A stretch of DNA of 64,000 bases from Hyphomicrobiales bacterium (GCA_900471925.1 UCGV01000001.1:347648-411647); one strand, 5' to 3'. Shown: positions 24,226 to 33,265, numbered from the stretch's first letter. Notes: generated by a model not told the origin, from the sequence alone. Program-made: numbers and translations.

Positions 24226-25146
24226 TCATTCCCCCTTCGGGAAACCTTCCGTCTCCACCGTATAACCGGCAGCCGTCATCACCCGCATCAGCTCCGCATG
24301 GCCGATCTCCGCCATCTTCTGCGGCGGCGCCTTGCGCGGATCCTGCTCTGCCTCGACGACGAACCAGCCTTCATAACCGTAGTCGGCAAAGCGCTTGACG
24401 ATGGCACCGAAATCGAGCGAGCCATCGCCCGGCACGGTGAAGGCGCCAAGGGCAACAGCGTCGAGGAAGGACTGCTTGCTGCGGTCGAGCCCATCGACAA
24501 CGGACTGGCGGATATCTTTGACATGCACGTGGTTGATACGGGCGTGGTGATTGTCGATGGCGCGCAGCACATCGCCGCCGGCGAAAGCCAGATGCCCGGC
24601 ATCGAGCAACAGCGGAATCCCGGCGCCCGAATTCTTCATGAAGGCATCGAGTTCCGGCTCGGTCTCGACGACGGCCGCCATGTGGTGATGATAGGAAAGC
24701 GGCATGCCCTGATCGGCACACCATTCGCCGAATTCGGTAACGCGGCGCGCATAGGCCTTCATTTCGTCATCGGTAAGACGCGGCTTGGTCGCAAGCGGCT
24801 TGGAGCGGTCGCCCTGGATCGAGCGGCCGACTTCGCCATAGACGATGCAGGGCGCATTGACGGCCTTGAAGAGCTCGATCATCGGCGCGATGCGGTCCTT
24901 GTTGACCGAGAGATCCTCGTTGACCAGCGTGCCTGAGAACCAGCCGCCGCAGAGCGTCACGTCGGCGGCCCGCAGGATGGGCAGCATTTCCTGAGGATTA
25001 CTCGGGAATCGGCGACCCTGTTCCATGCCGGTGAAGCCCGCAGTTCGGGATTGGCGCAGGCATTCTTCGAGGGATACGTCGTCGCTGAGTTCAGGAAGGT
25101 CGTCGTTCCACCAGGCGATGGGCGACATGCCGAGTTTGGCCTTCAT
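24226..25146 (-). CDS. iolE: myo-inosose-2 dehydratase
   Basis: 306 residues of the xylose-isomerase-like TIM-barrel family. Landmarks: GMSPIAWWNDDLPELSDDVSLEECL, GFTGMEQGRRFP, LCGGWFSGTL, the metal-site acid and histidine segments YHHHMAAVVE, LLLDAGHLAFAGGD, INHVHVKDIR and the final EGWFVVEAEQDP. It dehydrates 2-keto-myo-inositol to trihydroxycyclohexane-dione, using Mn2+ or Co2+. It lies 65 bp after iolD, with a small hairpin in the gap. Confidence 0.94.
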   Translation of the reverse strand: MKAKLGMSPIAWWNDDLPELSDDVSLEECLRQSRTAGFTGMEQGRRFPSNPQEMLPILRAADVTLCGGWFSGTLVNEDLSVNKDRIAPMIELFKAVNAPCIVYGEVGRSIQGDRSKPLATKPRLTDDEMKAYARRVTEFGEWCADQGMPLSYHHHMAAVVETEPELDAFMKNSGAGIPLLLDAGHLAFAGGDVLRAIDNHHARINHVHVKDIRQSVVDGLDRSKQSFLDAVALGAFTVPGDGSLDFGAIVKRFADYGYEGWFVVEAEQDPRKAPPQKMAEIGHAELMRVMTAAGYTVETEGFPKGE

Positions 25147-25173
25147 CGATAGTCTCCTTGAAAATAGTGCGGA

Positions 25174-25189
25174 GGAGCGTTGCCGCTCC
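25174..25189 (-). other. Intra-operon hairpin between iolD and iolE
   Basis: GGAGCG (25174-25179) and CGCTCC (25184-25189) form a 6-bp stem with a TTGC loop. No T-run follows, so an mRNA-processing or stability role is more likely than termination. Confidence 0.4.
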
Positions 25190-25211
25190 CCCAGAAAATA
25201 ACAGCAACCGA

Positions 25212-27062
25212 TCAGCCGACGCGCTGGGCGGCGCGTGCTTTGACATAGGCTTCATGCGCCTTGTTGACCTCGCCGCGCGGGCTGACTTCCGGCACCGCAA
25301 CATCCCACCAGTGGCCGCCGGCATCAGTTGTAACAAGCGGGTCGGTATCGATGACGAAGACCGAGGTGCGGTCGTTCTTCTTCGAATCGGCGATTGCCTG
25401 TTCCAGTTCGGAAATCGAGGAAACCTTCACCGCAATCGCACCCATTGCTTCGGCATGTGCCCGGAAATCAATCTCAGGCATGACCTCGTGATAGGCATCC
25501 TTCAACAGGTTGTTGAAGTTGGCGCCGCCGGTTGCCATCTGCAGGCGGTTGATACAACCGTAGCCGCGGTTGTCGAGCAATACGATGTTGAGCTTGAGGC
25601 CGAGCATGACCGAGGTCGCAAGCTCGGAATTCAGCATCATGTAGGATCCGTCGCCGACCATGACGACGACGTCCTTTTCCGGATGCGCCATCTTGGCGCC
25701 AAGGCCGCCGGCAATCTCATAGCCCATGCAGGAAAAGCCGTATTCCATGTGATAGCTGCCGGGAACAGTGGCCGGCCACAGCTTGTGCAATTCGCCAGGC
25801 AGACCGCCAGCCGCGCAAAGCAGTGTGGTCTTCTCGCCGCCGAGAGAACGGACAACGGCACCGATGACCTGCGCGTCGGAGGGCAGGGCGGCATTGGTGG
25901 TGCCCATGGCCTTGGCCGCAGCCTCCATCCAGACCTTCTTTTCCTTCGTCGCCTTTTCGGCAAGGGTTGCCGGTGCCTTCCAGCCGGAAAGGCCTGACGA
26001 AAGCGCCTTCAACCCTTCGCGCGCATCGGCAACCAGCGGATGGCTGTCATGCTTCTGCGCGTCATAGGCCGCGATGTTGAGGCTGAGCAGTTTGAAACCT
26101 TCATTCTTGAAGAGTGCCCAGGAACCGGTCGTGAAATCCTGGCAACGCGTGCCGACGGCAATCACCAGATCGGTTTCCTCGGCAATCGCATTGGCAGCTG
26201 ATGTGCCCGTCACACCGACGGAGCCCAGCGCCAGCGGATGACGTTCGTCGATCGCCGATTTGCCGGCCTGGGTGACGACGACGGGAACGCCGTGCGTTTC
26301 CGCGAAGGCCGCAAGCTCCTTGGTCGCCTGCGAATAGAGAACGCCGCCGCCGGCAACGATGACGGGCTTCTGCGATGCCTTGATCAGCGCAATGGCATTG
26401 GCAAGCTCATCTGCATCCGGCTGCGGGCGGCGCACCGTCCAGACCTTTTCTTCGAACAGGCTCTCCGGATAATCGAAAGCCTCAGCCTGAACATCCTGGC
26501 AAAGAGAGAGTGTCACCGGACCGCAATCGAGCGGATCGGTCAGCACCTGCATGGCGCGCTTCAGCGCCGTGATGATCTGCTCCGGCCGGGTGATGCGGTC
26601 GAAATAGCGCGAGACCGGGCGGAAGGCATCATTGGCCGAAACCGTACCGTCGCCGAAATCCTCTATCTGCTGCAGCACCGGATCAGGCGCGCGATTGGCG
26701 AAGACATCGCCGGGCAGGAAGAGGACGGGAATGCGGTTGACGTGCGCCACACCGGCCGCCGTTACCATGTTCAGCGCACCGGGGCCGATCGAAGTCGTGC
26801 AGGCCATGAAACGCTGGCGGAAGCTCGCCTTGGCATAGGCGATGGCTGCGTGCGCCATGCCCTGTTCATTATGGGCACGATAGGTCGGCAGCTCCTGTCG
26901 CACCTGATAGAGCGCTTCGCCCATGCCGGCGACATTGCCGTGGCCGAAGATCGCCCAGACGCCACCAAAGATCGGCACCTCTTTGCCATCAACGATGGTC
27001 ATCTGCTTTTTGAGGAAATGCGCGACGGCCTGCGCCATCGTCAGTCTTACCGTCTTGCCCAT
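25212..27062 (-). CDS. iolD: 3D-(3,5/4)-trihydroxycyclohexane-1,2-dione acylhydrolase
   Basis: 616 residues with the thiamine-diphosphate enzyme plan: an N-terminal Pyr domain (VPIFGGVWAIFGHGNVAGMG, with AHNEQGMAHAAIAYAKA), a central domain, and a C-terminal PP domain holding the ThDP motif GDGSYMML...N near residues 465-490. It cleaves the C-C ring bond of the diketone to 5-deoxy-glucuronate. The ATG at 27062 follows GGGAGGC. It lies 25 bp downstream of iolC, so both are one transcript. Confidence 0.95.
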   Translation of the reverse strand: MGKTVRLTMAQAVAHFLKKQMTIVDGKEVPIFGGVWAIFGHGNVAGMGEALYQVRQELPTYRAHNEQGMAHAAIAYAKASFRQRFMACTTSIGPGALNMVTAAGVAHVNRIPVLFLPGDVFANRAPDPVLQQIEDFGDGTVSANDAFRPVSRYFDRITRPEQIITALKRAMQVLTDPLDCGPVTLSLCQDVQAEAFDYPESLFEEKVWTVRRPQPDADELANAIALIKASQKPVIVAGGGVLYSQATKELAAFAETHGVPVVVTQAGKSAIDERHPLALGSVGVTGTSAANAIAEETDLVIAVGTRCQDFTTGSWALFKNEGFKLLSLNIAAYDAQKHDSHPLVADAREGLKALSSGLSGWKAPATLAEKATKEKKVWMEAAAKAMGTTNAALPSDAQVIGAVVRSLGGEKTTLLCAAGGLPGELHKLWPATVPGSYHMEYGFSCMGYEIAGGLGAKMAHPEKDVVVMVGDGSYMMLNSELATSVMLGLKLNIVLLDNRGYGCINRLQMATGGANFNNLLKDAYHEVMPEIDFRAHAEAMGAIAVKVSSISELEQAIADSKKNDRTSVFVIDTDPLVTTDAGGHWWDVAVPEVSPRGEVNKAHEAYVKARAAQRVG

Positions 27063-27087
27063 CGGGCGCCTCCCAAATTCATTCTAC

Positions 27088-29022
27088 TTAATTGAGACCG
27101 CGCGTTTTCAGCCAGGCCTCTGTCAATTGCTTGAAGCGGCCGGCCATGTCGGCGATCGCCTCCTCATCGTTGATCTTGCCCGAAAGCCAGCCGCGCGCCG
27201 CCTCGGCAAAGATCGTGCGGCCGACCGCAAAGCCTTTCACGGACGGGGCGGCGAGCGTCGCTTCGAACCCCTTCAGCAACTCGTCGGCGGGAGCCTCCAG
27301 TCCCAGCAGAACGATACCGCGGCACCATGGATCATTTTTGGCAATGACGGCATCGATCTTTTTCCAGGCGTCGGCTGAGGCCTGCGGCTCCAGCTTCCAC
27401 CAGTCCGGCTTGATGCCGAGTGCGTAGAGTTCCTCCAGCGCGGTGGAGACCGTGTCGTCGGTCAGCGACGCGTTCTTGCTCGAGATGATCTCCACCAGCA
27501 ATTCACGCCCGACCTTGCGCGCGGCTTCGAAAAGCGTGCGCAGCTTTTCCTGCTGCTCCGTCTTCAGATGGGCCGGATCGTCAGGATGATAGAAGCACAG
27601 GCACTTGATGCAATGGTCGAGCGGCCATTCCACCAACTGCGACCCAATATCCTGGCTGAATTCGAAACGCAGCGGCTTGGAGCCCGGAAGCTCGACCGGC
27701 CGGCCGATCCAGCTGAAATCCTTCTTGGCCGCATCGAAGAAGGCATCGCGGCCGAAGCGCTCGTCGATCAGCATGCCATAGCCTTGCCGCCCATCGGCGA
27801 CACGCGCGGCAGCTTCCACCGCCAGCCGCTTGAAGGCCACGATCTGCTTGTAGTCGACGCCGAATTCGTCGCAGACAGCAGTCAATTGCGAACGATGATC
27901 GATCGCAAGCGCCATGAGAAGCGGGATCGCGCCCTTTCGGGTCGATGCCCAGTGGATGTGATTGATCGCTTCATCCTTGCGCAGTGCGCGATGCTTGCTG
28001 CCGTTTTTCAGGAAGAAGTCGAGTTCTGCCCAGGTCGGATATTCCGGCGAGCAGAGCAGGCGGGAGACGGCAAAGGCGCCGCAGGCATTTGCCCAGGTGG
28101 CGCAGGTCTTCAGCGGCTCGTCCTTCAGCCAGCCACGCAGAAGGCCGGACATGAAGGCATCGCCTGCGCCAAGCACATTGAACACCTCGATTGGAAAGCC
28201 CTGGCCGACGATGCCGTCTTCCAGATTGTCACTGATCGGACCGTCATAGACGATGCAGCCCATGGCGCCGCGCTTGAGCACGATGGTCGCCGGCGAAAGG
28301 CGCCGAATTTCTTTCAATGCACCCAAAACATCATCCGCACCCGAGGCAATCAGGATTTCCTCTTCCGTGCCGACGATCAGGTCGCAATCCGGTAGCGTCT
28401 CCTTCATTTTCGAGGAAACGCGATCGGACTTTACATACCGCTCGAAGCCCTCGGCATGGCCGGCAAGACCCCAGAGGTTCGGACGATAGTCGATATCAAA
28501 GATCACCTTACGGCCATTGGCCTTGGCAATCCTGATCGCCTTGCGCTGCGCTGCCTCTGTATTCGGACGGGAGAAATGCGTGCCCGACACAAGCACGGCG
28601 CGCGACGACTTGATGAAGTCCTCGTCGATATCGTCCTCGTCGAGCGCCATGTCGGCACAATCGGACCGATAGAAGATCATCGGCGAGACACCTTCCGCCT
28701 CGACCGCGAGCAGCACCAGCGCCGTCAGCCGATCCTTGTCCGTCTTGATACCCTTGGTCTCGACACCTTCGCGGGCCGACTGCTCGATGATGAAGCGGCC
28801 CATCTGCTCTGCGCCGACGCGCGTAATCAGTGCCGATTTCAGCCCGAGCCGCGCCGTTCCGATGGCAATATTGGCGGGGCAACCGCCGACGGATTTCGCA
28901 AATGAACCGATGTCTTCCAGCCGCGAGCCGATCTGCTGGCCGTAGAGATCGACGGAAGAGCGGCCGATGGTGATCACGTCAAGCGTCGGCTCCGGCTGTG
29001 AGCCGGGATTCGATTGTACCAT
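27088..29022 (-). CDS. iolC: 5-dehydro-2-deoxygluconokinase fused to DUF2090 domain
   Basis: 644 residues. The first ~325 are a PfkB-family sugar kinase: ITIGRSSVDLYGQQIGSRLEDI, SVGGCPANIAIGTARLG, and the catalytic-loop motif LGAGDAFMSGLLRGWL. The remaining ~310 residues are a DUF2090 aldolase-like domain (HWASTRKGAIPLLMALAIDHRSQL ... RGIVLLGLEAP). The kinase phosphorylates 2-deoxy-5-keto-gluconate; the C-terminal domain may provide the following aldolase (IolJ) step, as inferred for proteobacterial IolC fusions. GGGAGGA precedes the ATG at 29022. First gene of the iolCDEB unit, with IolR-type boxes upstream. Confidence 0.93.
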   Translation of the reverse strand: MVQSNPGSQPEPTLDVITIGRSSVDLYGQQIGSRLEDIGSFAKSVGGCPANIAIGTARLGLKSALITRVGAEQMGRFIIEQSAREGVETKGIKTDKDRLTALVLLAVEAEGVSPMIFYRSDCADMALDEDDIDEDFIKSSRAVLVSGTHFSRPNTEAAQRKAIRIAKANGRKVIFDIDYRPNLWGLAGHAEGFERYVKSDRVSSKMKETLPDCDLIVGTEEEILIASGADDVLGALKEIRRLSPATIVLKRGAMGCIVYDGPISDNLEDGIVGQGFPIEVFNVLGAGDAFMSGLLRGWLKDEPLKTCATWANACGAFAVSRLLCSPEYPTWAELDFFLKNGSKHRALRKDEAINHIHWASTRKGAIPLLMALAIDHRSQLTAVCDEFGVDYKQIVAFKRLAVEAAARVADGRQGYGMLIDERFGRDAFFDAAKKDFSWIGRPVELPGSKPLRFEFSQDIGSQLVEWPLDHCIKCLCFYHPDDPAHLKTEQQEKLRTLFEAARKVGRELLVEIISSKNASLTDDTVSTALEELYALGIKPDWWKLEPQASADAWKKIDAVIAKNDPWCRGIVLLGLEAPADELLKGFEATLAAPSVKGFAVGRTIFAEAARGWLSGKINDEEAIADMAGRFKQLTEAWLKTRGLN

Positions 29023-29078
29023 GATGTCCTCCCGCTAAATTCTTACACGGTCTGGAGTGCCCGTGAATTTTGGATAAT

Positions 29079-29122
29079 GAAACATTGGTTCCGTCTGTTT
29101 GTCAATTCGGAATGTTTATTCC
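29079..29122 (-). promoter_or_regulatory. Putative IolR operators upstream of iolC
   Basis: A perfect GGAA-N6-TTCC site (GGAATGTTTATTCC, 29109-29122) and a one-mismatch site (GAAACATTGGTTCC, 29079-29092) lie 57-100 bp before iolC. The first overlaps the 3' end of iolR. GGAA-N6-TTCC is the box I recall for rhizobial IolR. Confidence 0.65.
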
Positions 29123-29988
29123 ATTTTTGTCTTTATCGGCTTGGAATGCTGTAATTTGCGTCGCCGCTCGGCAATGGCAACCGGCAGCGCCATTGTCAGC
29201 GCCATGGAGGCGGAGAGCGACCGGAACCCGGCAAAATCGGCCTCGGCTATTTCAAACCAATGCGTGGCGCAGGCGGCAAGCGGCGAAAAGGCGGAATCGG
29301 TAATCGCAATGACCGGCACGCCGCGATCGGCAAGTTCCTGGCTCTGAATGAGGCTGTCGGCTGCATAGGGCGAAAAGCTTGCCGCAATCGCCGCATCACG
29401 CGGGGTGGCAAACTGCACCATCTCCGGATCGACACCGTTCGGCGAGGCGACGATCTGGTGGCGGATGTTCAGCTTGGAAAAGGCGTAGGTCATATGTGCC
29501 GTCAGCGGATAGGAGCGCCGCTTGGCAATGAGATAGATGGTCTCCGCCGCGGCCAGAATATCCACGGCTTTGGCAAAGGTGTCCGTCTGCACCGTCGCCG
29601 CAAGCCGGTTCACCGACTGGCTGGCAGCCGAGATGAAGCCGGTCAGCAACGTTGCATCCTCGTCGTCGCCGCCGGATTGCTCCAGCGTGACGAGACGCTC
29701 CTCATAACTCAGCGTCCGGTCGCGTAACCGCTCGCGAAAGATGCTCTGCAGGTCGGAGAAGCCTTCATAGCCGAGATGATGGGCAAGCCGCACCAGCGTG
29801 GAGGGTTGCACCTCGGAGGCTGCGGCAATGCTTGCCGTCGTACCGAAGGCGATTTCATCGGGATTGCTGAGCGCGAAGGCGGCGACCTGCGCCAGCCGCT
29901 TCGGCATGCTCGCCTTGCGCTCGATGATCGTGCTGCGCAGGCTTTCGAAATCGCGCGGCACACGCGCTCTTTGGGGATCGCTATCCAT
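29116..29988 (-). CDS. iolR: RpiR/MurR family repressor of inositol catabolism
   Basis: 290 residues. An N-terminal winged helix-turn-helix of the RpiR type (LAQVAAFALSNPDEIAFGTTASIAAASEVQPSTLVRLAHHLGY) is joined to a C-terminal SIS domain (about residues 130-265, with AETIYLIAKRRSYPLTAHMTYAF and ASFSPYAADSLIQSQELADRGVPVIAITDS) that would bind a phosphosugar. In rhizobia such IolR proteins repress iol genes and are relieved by a pathway intermediate. Its position upstream of iolC on the same strand and the operator-like repeats on both sides support the role. The ribosome binding site at 29988 is weak. Confidence 0.88.
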   Translation of the reverse strand: MDSDPQRARVPRDFESLRSTIIERKASMPKRLAQVAAFALSNPDEIAFGTTASIAAASEVQPSTLVRLAHHLGYEGFSDLQSIFRERLRDRTLSYEERLVTLEQSGGDDEDATLLTGFISAASQSVNRLAATVQTDTFAKAVDILAAAETIYLIAKRRSYPLTAHMTYAFSKLNIRHQIVASPNGVDPEMVQFATPRDAAIAASFSPYAADSLIQSQELADRGVPVIAITDSAFSPLAACATHWFEIAEADFAGFRSLSASMALTMALPVAIAERRRKLQHSKPIKTKME

Positions 29989-30006
29989 GCTGACGGCTCA
30001 GAAGAT

Positions 30007-30020
30007 GAAACAAACATTCC
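30007..30020 (-). promoter_or_regulatory. Putative IolR operator upstream of iolR
   Basis: On the minus strand GGAATGTTTGTTTC (30020-30007) shares GGAATGTTT with the iolC site and has one mismatch to GGAA-N6-TTCC. It lies 19-32 bp before the iolR start, suiting autoregulation. A weaker relative, GGAATATTTGGATC (minus strand, 30161-30148), is close to the divergent dehydrogenase gene. Confidence 0.55.
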
Positions 30021-30196
30021 ATATTTCGAAGCATAAACGATTTCAGAGGGGCCGCCTAATTGTTTTTAATAGGCTGAAAATCAAGGGTTTTGGACAATTT
30101 TCCAGCGAGCGAGGCGAAGTGATGCATCAGGATATGCTTGTCAAAATGATCCAAATATTCCAAAAATCCGTTCGGGTTTGAGGAGGAGATCTTGAA

Positions 30197-31312
30197 ATGA
30201 AGCCACTCGGCATCGGTTTGATCGGCACCGGTTATATGGGCAAGTGCCATGCGCTGGCATGGAATGCGGTAAAGACGGTGTTCGGCGATGTCGAGCGGCC
30301 GCGCCTCGTGCATCTTGCCGAAGCGAATGCCGAACTGGCAAGCGCCCGCGCTGCCGAATTCGGCTTCGAGAAGGCGACCGCCGACTGGCGCGCGCTGATC
30401 GCCGATCCCGAAGTCGATGTCGTCTCCGTTACCACGCCCAATCAGTTTCATGCCGAAATGGCGATCGCCGCACTTGAGGCCGGCAAGCATGTCTGGTGCG
30501 AAAAGCCGATGGCGCCTGCCTATGCCGATGCCGAGCGAATGCTCCAAACGGTCAGGCAGTCCGGCAAGGTGGCGGTGCTCGGCTACAATTATATCCAGAA
30601 CCCGATCATGCGGCATATCAAGACGCTGATCGGTGAAGGCGCGATCGGTTCCGTCAATCATATCCGCGTCGAGATGGACGAGGATTTCATGGCCGATCCT
30701 GACGGTCTCTTCTATTGGAAGAGCGAACTGTCAGCCGGTTACGGCGCGCTAGACGATTTTGCCGTCCATCCGCTGTCGCTGCTCTGGTATCTTTTCGGCC
30801 ATGTCGAGGCTGTGACGACGGATATGGTCAAGCCCTATGCCTATCGCCCTCTGAAGGAAGGCGGTCGCCGCGCGGTGGAGAATCACGATGCCGCCAATGT
30901 GCTGATGCGCCTTGGCGGCGGCATCTCCGCCGTGCTGATGGCAAACCGCGCCGCCTGGGGGCGCAAGGGCCGCATTGCACTGCAGATCTATGGCTCAAAG
31001 GGCTCCATCCTCTACGATCAGGAACGCATGAACGAATTCGAGCTCTACCAGGCCGAAGGGCGTGGCTCCGAACAGGGCTTCCGCAAGATACTGGCCGCAC
31101 CGATCCATCATCCCTATGATCGTTTCATTCCGGCCCCCGGCCATGGTCTCGGCTTCAACGACCTCAAGATCATTGAATGCCGCGAACTGATCCGGGCAAT
31201 TTCAGGAGGACCGGCGTCGATCGTGACATTCGAAGACGGTCTCAGGATAGAGAAGTCGGTTCACGCCATGGCACAGTCCTTCCATGAGCGCCGTTGGATC
31301 GAGATCGGCTGA
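30197..31312 (+). CDS. Gfo/Idh/MocA family oxidoreductase (inositol dehydrogenase-like, IolY type)
   Basis: 371 residues. An N-terminal Rossmann fold (GIGLIGTGYMGKCHALAW, then PNQFHAEMAIAALEAGKHVWCEKPMA with the family EKP lysine) and a C-terminal substrate domain (GALDDFAVHPLSLLWYLFG, containing a catalytic D-x3-H). Oxidises a polyol or sugar using NAD(P). Divergent from iolR across about 210 bp, matching the rhizobial arrangement in which a Gfo/Idh/MocA gene (iolY in Sinorhizobium) abuts iolR and is part of its regulon; that gene is linked to use of inositol isomers. GAGGAGG lies ahead of the start. Substrate inferred from context. Confidence 0.87.
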   Translation: MKPLGIGLIGTGYMGKCHALAWNAVKTVFGDVERPRLVHLAEANAELASARAAEFGFEKATADWRALIADPEVDVVSVTTPNQFHAEMAIAALEAGKHVWCEKPMAPAYADAERMLQTVRQSGKVAVLGYNYIQNPIMRHIKTLIGEGAIGSVNHIRVEMDEDFMADPDGLFYWKSELSAGYGALDDFAVHPLSLLWYLFGHVEAVTTDMVKPYAYRPLKEGGRRAVENHDAANVLMRLGGGISAVLMANRAAWGRKGRIALQIYGSKGSILYDQERMNEFELYQAEGRGSEQGFRKILAAPIHHPYDRFIPAPGHGLGFNDLKIIECRELIRAISGGPASIVTFEDGLRIEKSVHAMAQSFHERRWIEIG

Positions 31313-31396
31313 GGCAAGCCCTCGCTTCCGTTGACGGCGTTTGGGGCAGGGGGTAGGCCTTGGCTCTGTTGAAGGTGCATATTCGGGAGTGATATC

Positions 31397-32614
31397 GTGA
31401 CGGACAGACTGGTTATCATCGGCGCGGGGCAGGCGGGCTTCGCATTGGCGGCCAAACTGCGCGCGCTGAAGGATACGCGCCCCATCACCCTCATCGGTGC
31501 CGAAGACGTGCTGCCATATCAGCGCCCGCCGCTCTCGAAGAAATATCTGCTTGGTGAGATGTCCTTCGACCGGCTGCTGTTCCGTCCCGAGCAGTGGTAT
31601 CCGGACAATAATGTCGAGATCCGCCTCTCGACCTGGGCCGAACAGATCAAGCGTGGCACGAAGCAGGTTCTGCTGCAGGATGGTTCCGTCCTCGATTACG
31701 GGACGCTGGCACTCGTGACGGGCTCGACACCCCGGCGCCTGCCGGCCGCCATCGGTGGAGATCTCGAAGGCGTCTATGTCGCCCGCGATAAGCGCGATGC
31801 CGATCTTCTTGCTGCGGAAATGCGCCCTGGCCGCCGGGTGTTGATCATCGGCGGCGGCTATATCGGCCTTGAGGCCGCAGCCGTCGCCCGCCATCTTGGT
31901 CTTGAAGTCACCGTCATCGAGATGGCTGATCGCATCCTGCAGCGCGTCGCGGCGAAGGAAACCGCCGATATCATGCGGGCAATTCATAAGAGCCACGATG
32001 TGACGATTCGCGAAAAGACCGGCTTGAAGCATCTTGTCGGCAAGGATGGCCGGGTAGCCGGTGCGGAGCTTTCCGACGGCAGCACCATCGAGGTGGATTT
32101 CGTCATTGTCGGTATCGGCGTGGTGCCGAACGATTCCCTGGCCAAGGAGGCGGGTCTCGACGTCGGCAATGGAATCATCGTCGACGAATTCGCTCGTACC
32201 TCCGATCCCTCGATCTTCGCGGCGGGCGATTGCGCGAGCCTCCCCTGGAAGGGGGGCCGCATACGGCTCGAATCCGTGCAGAATGCCGTTGATCAGGCGG
32301 ATGCTGCCGCGACCGTCATAGCGGGCGGAACCGAGGCCTATGACCCGAAGCCCTGGTTCTGGTCGGACCAATATGATGTGAAGCTCCAGATCGCCGGCTT
32401 CAATATGGGCTATGATGACACGCTTCTGCGCCCAGGCGCCCGCGAGGGTGCAAGCTCCATCTGGTATTTTCGCGAGGGCAAGCTGATCGCTGTCGATGCC
32501 ATCAACGATGCCAAAGCCTATGTCACAGGCAAGAAGTTGCTGGAATCGGGCATCAACCCCGACCGGGCAATCCTCGCAGATCCCGCGGCCGACCTGAAGA
32601 AGTTGCTGAGCTGA
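31397..32614 (+). CDS. FAD-dependent ferredoxin/NAD(P)H reductase
   Basis: 405 residues of the pyridine-nucleotide-disulfide reductase fold, rubredoxin/ferredoxin-reductase type. FAD site VIIGAGQAGFALAAKLR at the N-terminus, RPPLSKKYL, an NAD(P) site RVLIIGGGYIGLEAAAVA at about 150, and the second FAD motif SIFAAGDCAS near 275. A reductase C-terminal domain follows (WFWSDQYDVKLQIAGF). No redox CxxC pair is seen, so it is expected to pass electrons to a [2Fe-2S] ferredoxin of an oxygenase. No partner gene is adjacent, so the target is unknown. Confidence 0.88.
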   Translation: MTDRLVIIGAGQAGFALAAKLRALKDTRPITLIGAEDVLPYQRPPLSKKYLLGEMSFDRLLFRPEQWYPDNNVEIRLSTWAEQIKRGTKQVLLQDGSVLDYGTLALVTGSTPRRLPAAIGGDLEGVYVARDKRDADLLAAEMRPGRRVLIIGGGYIGLEAAAVARHLGLEVTVIEMADRILQRVAAKETADIMRAIHKSHDVTIREKTGLKHLVGKDGRVAGAELSDGSTIEVDFVIVGIGVVPNDSLAKEAGLDVGNGIIVDEFARTSDPSIFAAGDCASLPWKGGRIRLESVQNAVDQADAAATVIAGGTEAYDPKPWFWSDQYDVKLQIAGFNMGYDDTLLRPGAREGASSIWYFREGKLIAVDAINDAKAYVTGKKLLESGINPDRAILADPAADLKKLLS

Positions 32615-32716
32615 GATAAAGCCGCAGGCGACCTGCTTTGCAGGCAGTTTCGGTTTGCAATACCGCCATCGCGTTTGCCGCCTAAATAAAGCACGTGCAA
32701 AAACTTCAAAAAAAGC

Positions 32717-32743
32717 TTGATCGTACCGGTGAATACCCATATC
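32717..32743 (+). promoter_or_regulatory. Putative tRNA-Ser promoter
   Basis: TTGATC at 32717-32722 and CATATC at 32738-32743 are separated by 15 bp, or 16 bp if ATATCA is the -10. Transcription would start a few bases before the tRNA 5' end. Confidence 0.45.
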
Positions 32744-32755
32744 AGGGCTCCCACC

Positions 32756-32845
32756 GGAGAGGTGGCCGAGTGGTCGAAGGCGCTCCCCTGCTAAGGGAGT
32801 ATACCCGAGAGGGTATCGTGGGTTCGAATCCCATCTTCTCCGCCA
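32756..32845 (+). tRNA. tRNA-Ser (anticodon GCU)
   Basis: A 90-nt class II tRNA with a long variable arm. The acceptor stem GGAGAGG (32756-32762) pairs with CTTCTCC through one G-U pair, the anticodon loop reads CTGCTAA (anticodon GCU for AGC/AGU), the variable arm is TACCCGAGAGGGTA, and the T loop reads GGTTCGAATCCC. The discriminator base G is followed by an encoded CCA. Confidence 0.97.
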
Positions 32846-33086
32846 TGTTCCTTCAAATCCATGTAATGTCGACACCGTACGACTGATCGTCGTCGGAAAT
32901 TTTCGTATTCCCGAATCCAACGCTGGACGATTGGCTTCGGAATCGGTTCAGCCACGCGGCGAATCGCATCTGGGAAACGGCGGCGGCCGCTCCGGTGACC
33001 GAAACTACCGCTTTTCCTGATATATCAGTATAATTGTGTGGCTCTTCACCCATCAACTCAAGGGGGTGGAATCGGGCGAAAAAATG

Positions 33087-33101
33087 GTGTCAATTTGACA
33101 C
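33087..33101. promoter_or_regulatory. 15-bp perfect palindrome, operator-like
   Basis: GTGTCAA-T-TTGACAC is a perfect inverted repeat around a central T, about 310 bp before ropA. It resembles the symmetrical site of a dimeric helix-turn-helix regulator; the regulator is unknown. Confidence 0.5.
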
Positions 33102-33107
33102 AGGAAA

Positions 33108-33145
33108 TACCGGTGTCCTTTCTGCAACCCCAATAAACACCGGTA
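33108..33145. repeat. Inverted repeat, 9-bp arms
   Basis: TACCGGTGT (33108-33116) and ACACCGGTA (33137-33145) are perfect complements across a 20-nt spacer. No T-run follows on either strand. Confidence 0.55.
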
Positions 33146-33193
33146 AAATAAGCACTTTCTTAACAATCCCTAAACGCGTGGCCACCCCGTTGC

Positions 33194-33262
33194 CCAACTT
33201 GTGGCCTTTCAGCAACAGGGTTTCGGTAAGGCTTTCGTAAACCCCTCCCGAACACAAGTTGG
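33194..33262. repeat. Inverted repeat, 10-bp arms
   Basis: CCAACTTGTG (33194-33203) and CACAAGTTGG (33253-33262) are perfect complements separated by 49 bp, ending just before the putative ropA -35 element. Confidence 0.55.
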
Positions 33263-33265
33263 TGA

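Noticed and set aside
31202..32920. 572-aa minus-strand frame spanning the flavoprotein and tRNA genes
   Set aside because: It crosses the tRNA-Ser gene and is antisense to a protein with complete FAD and NAD motifs.
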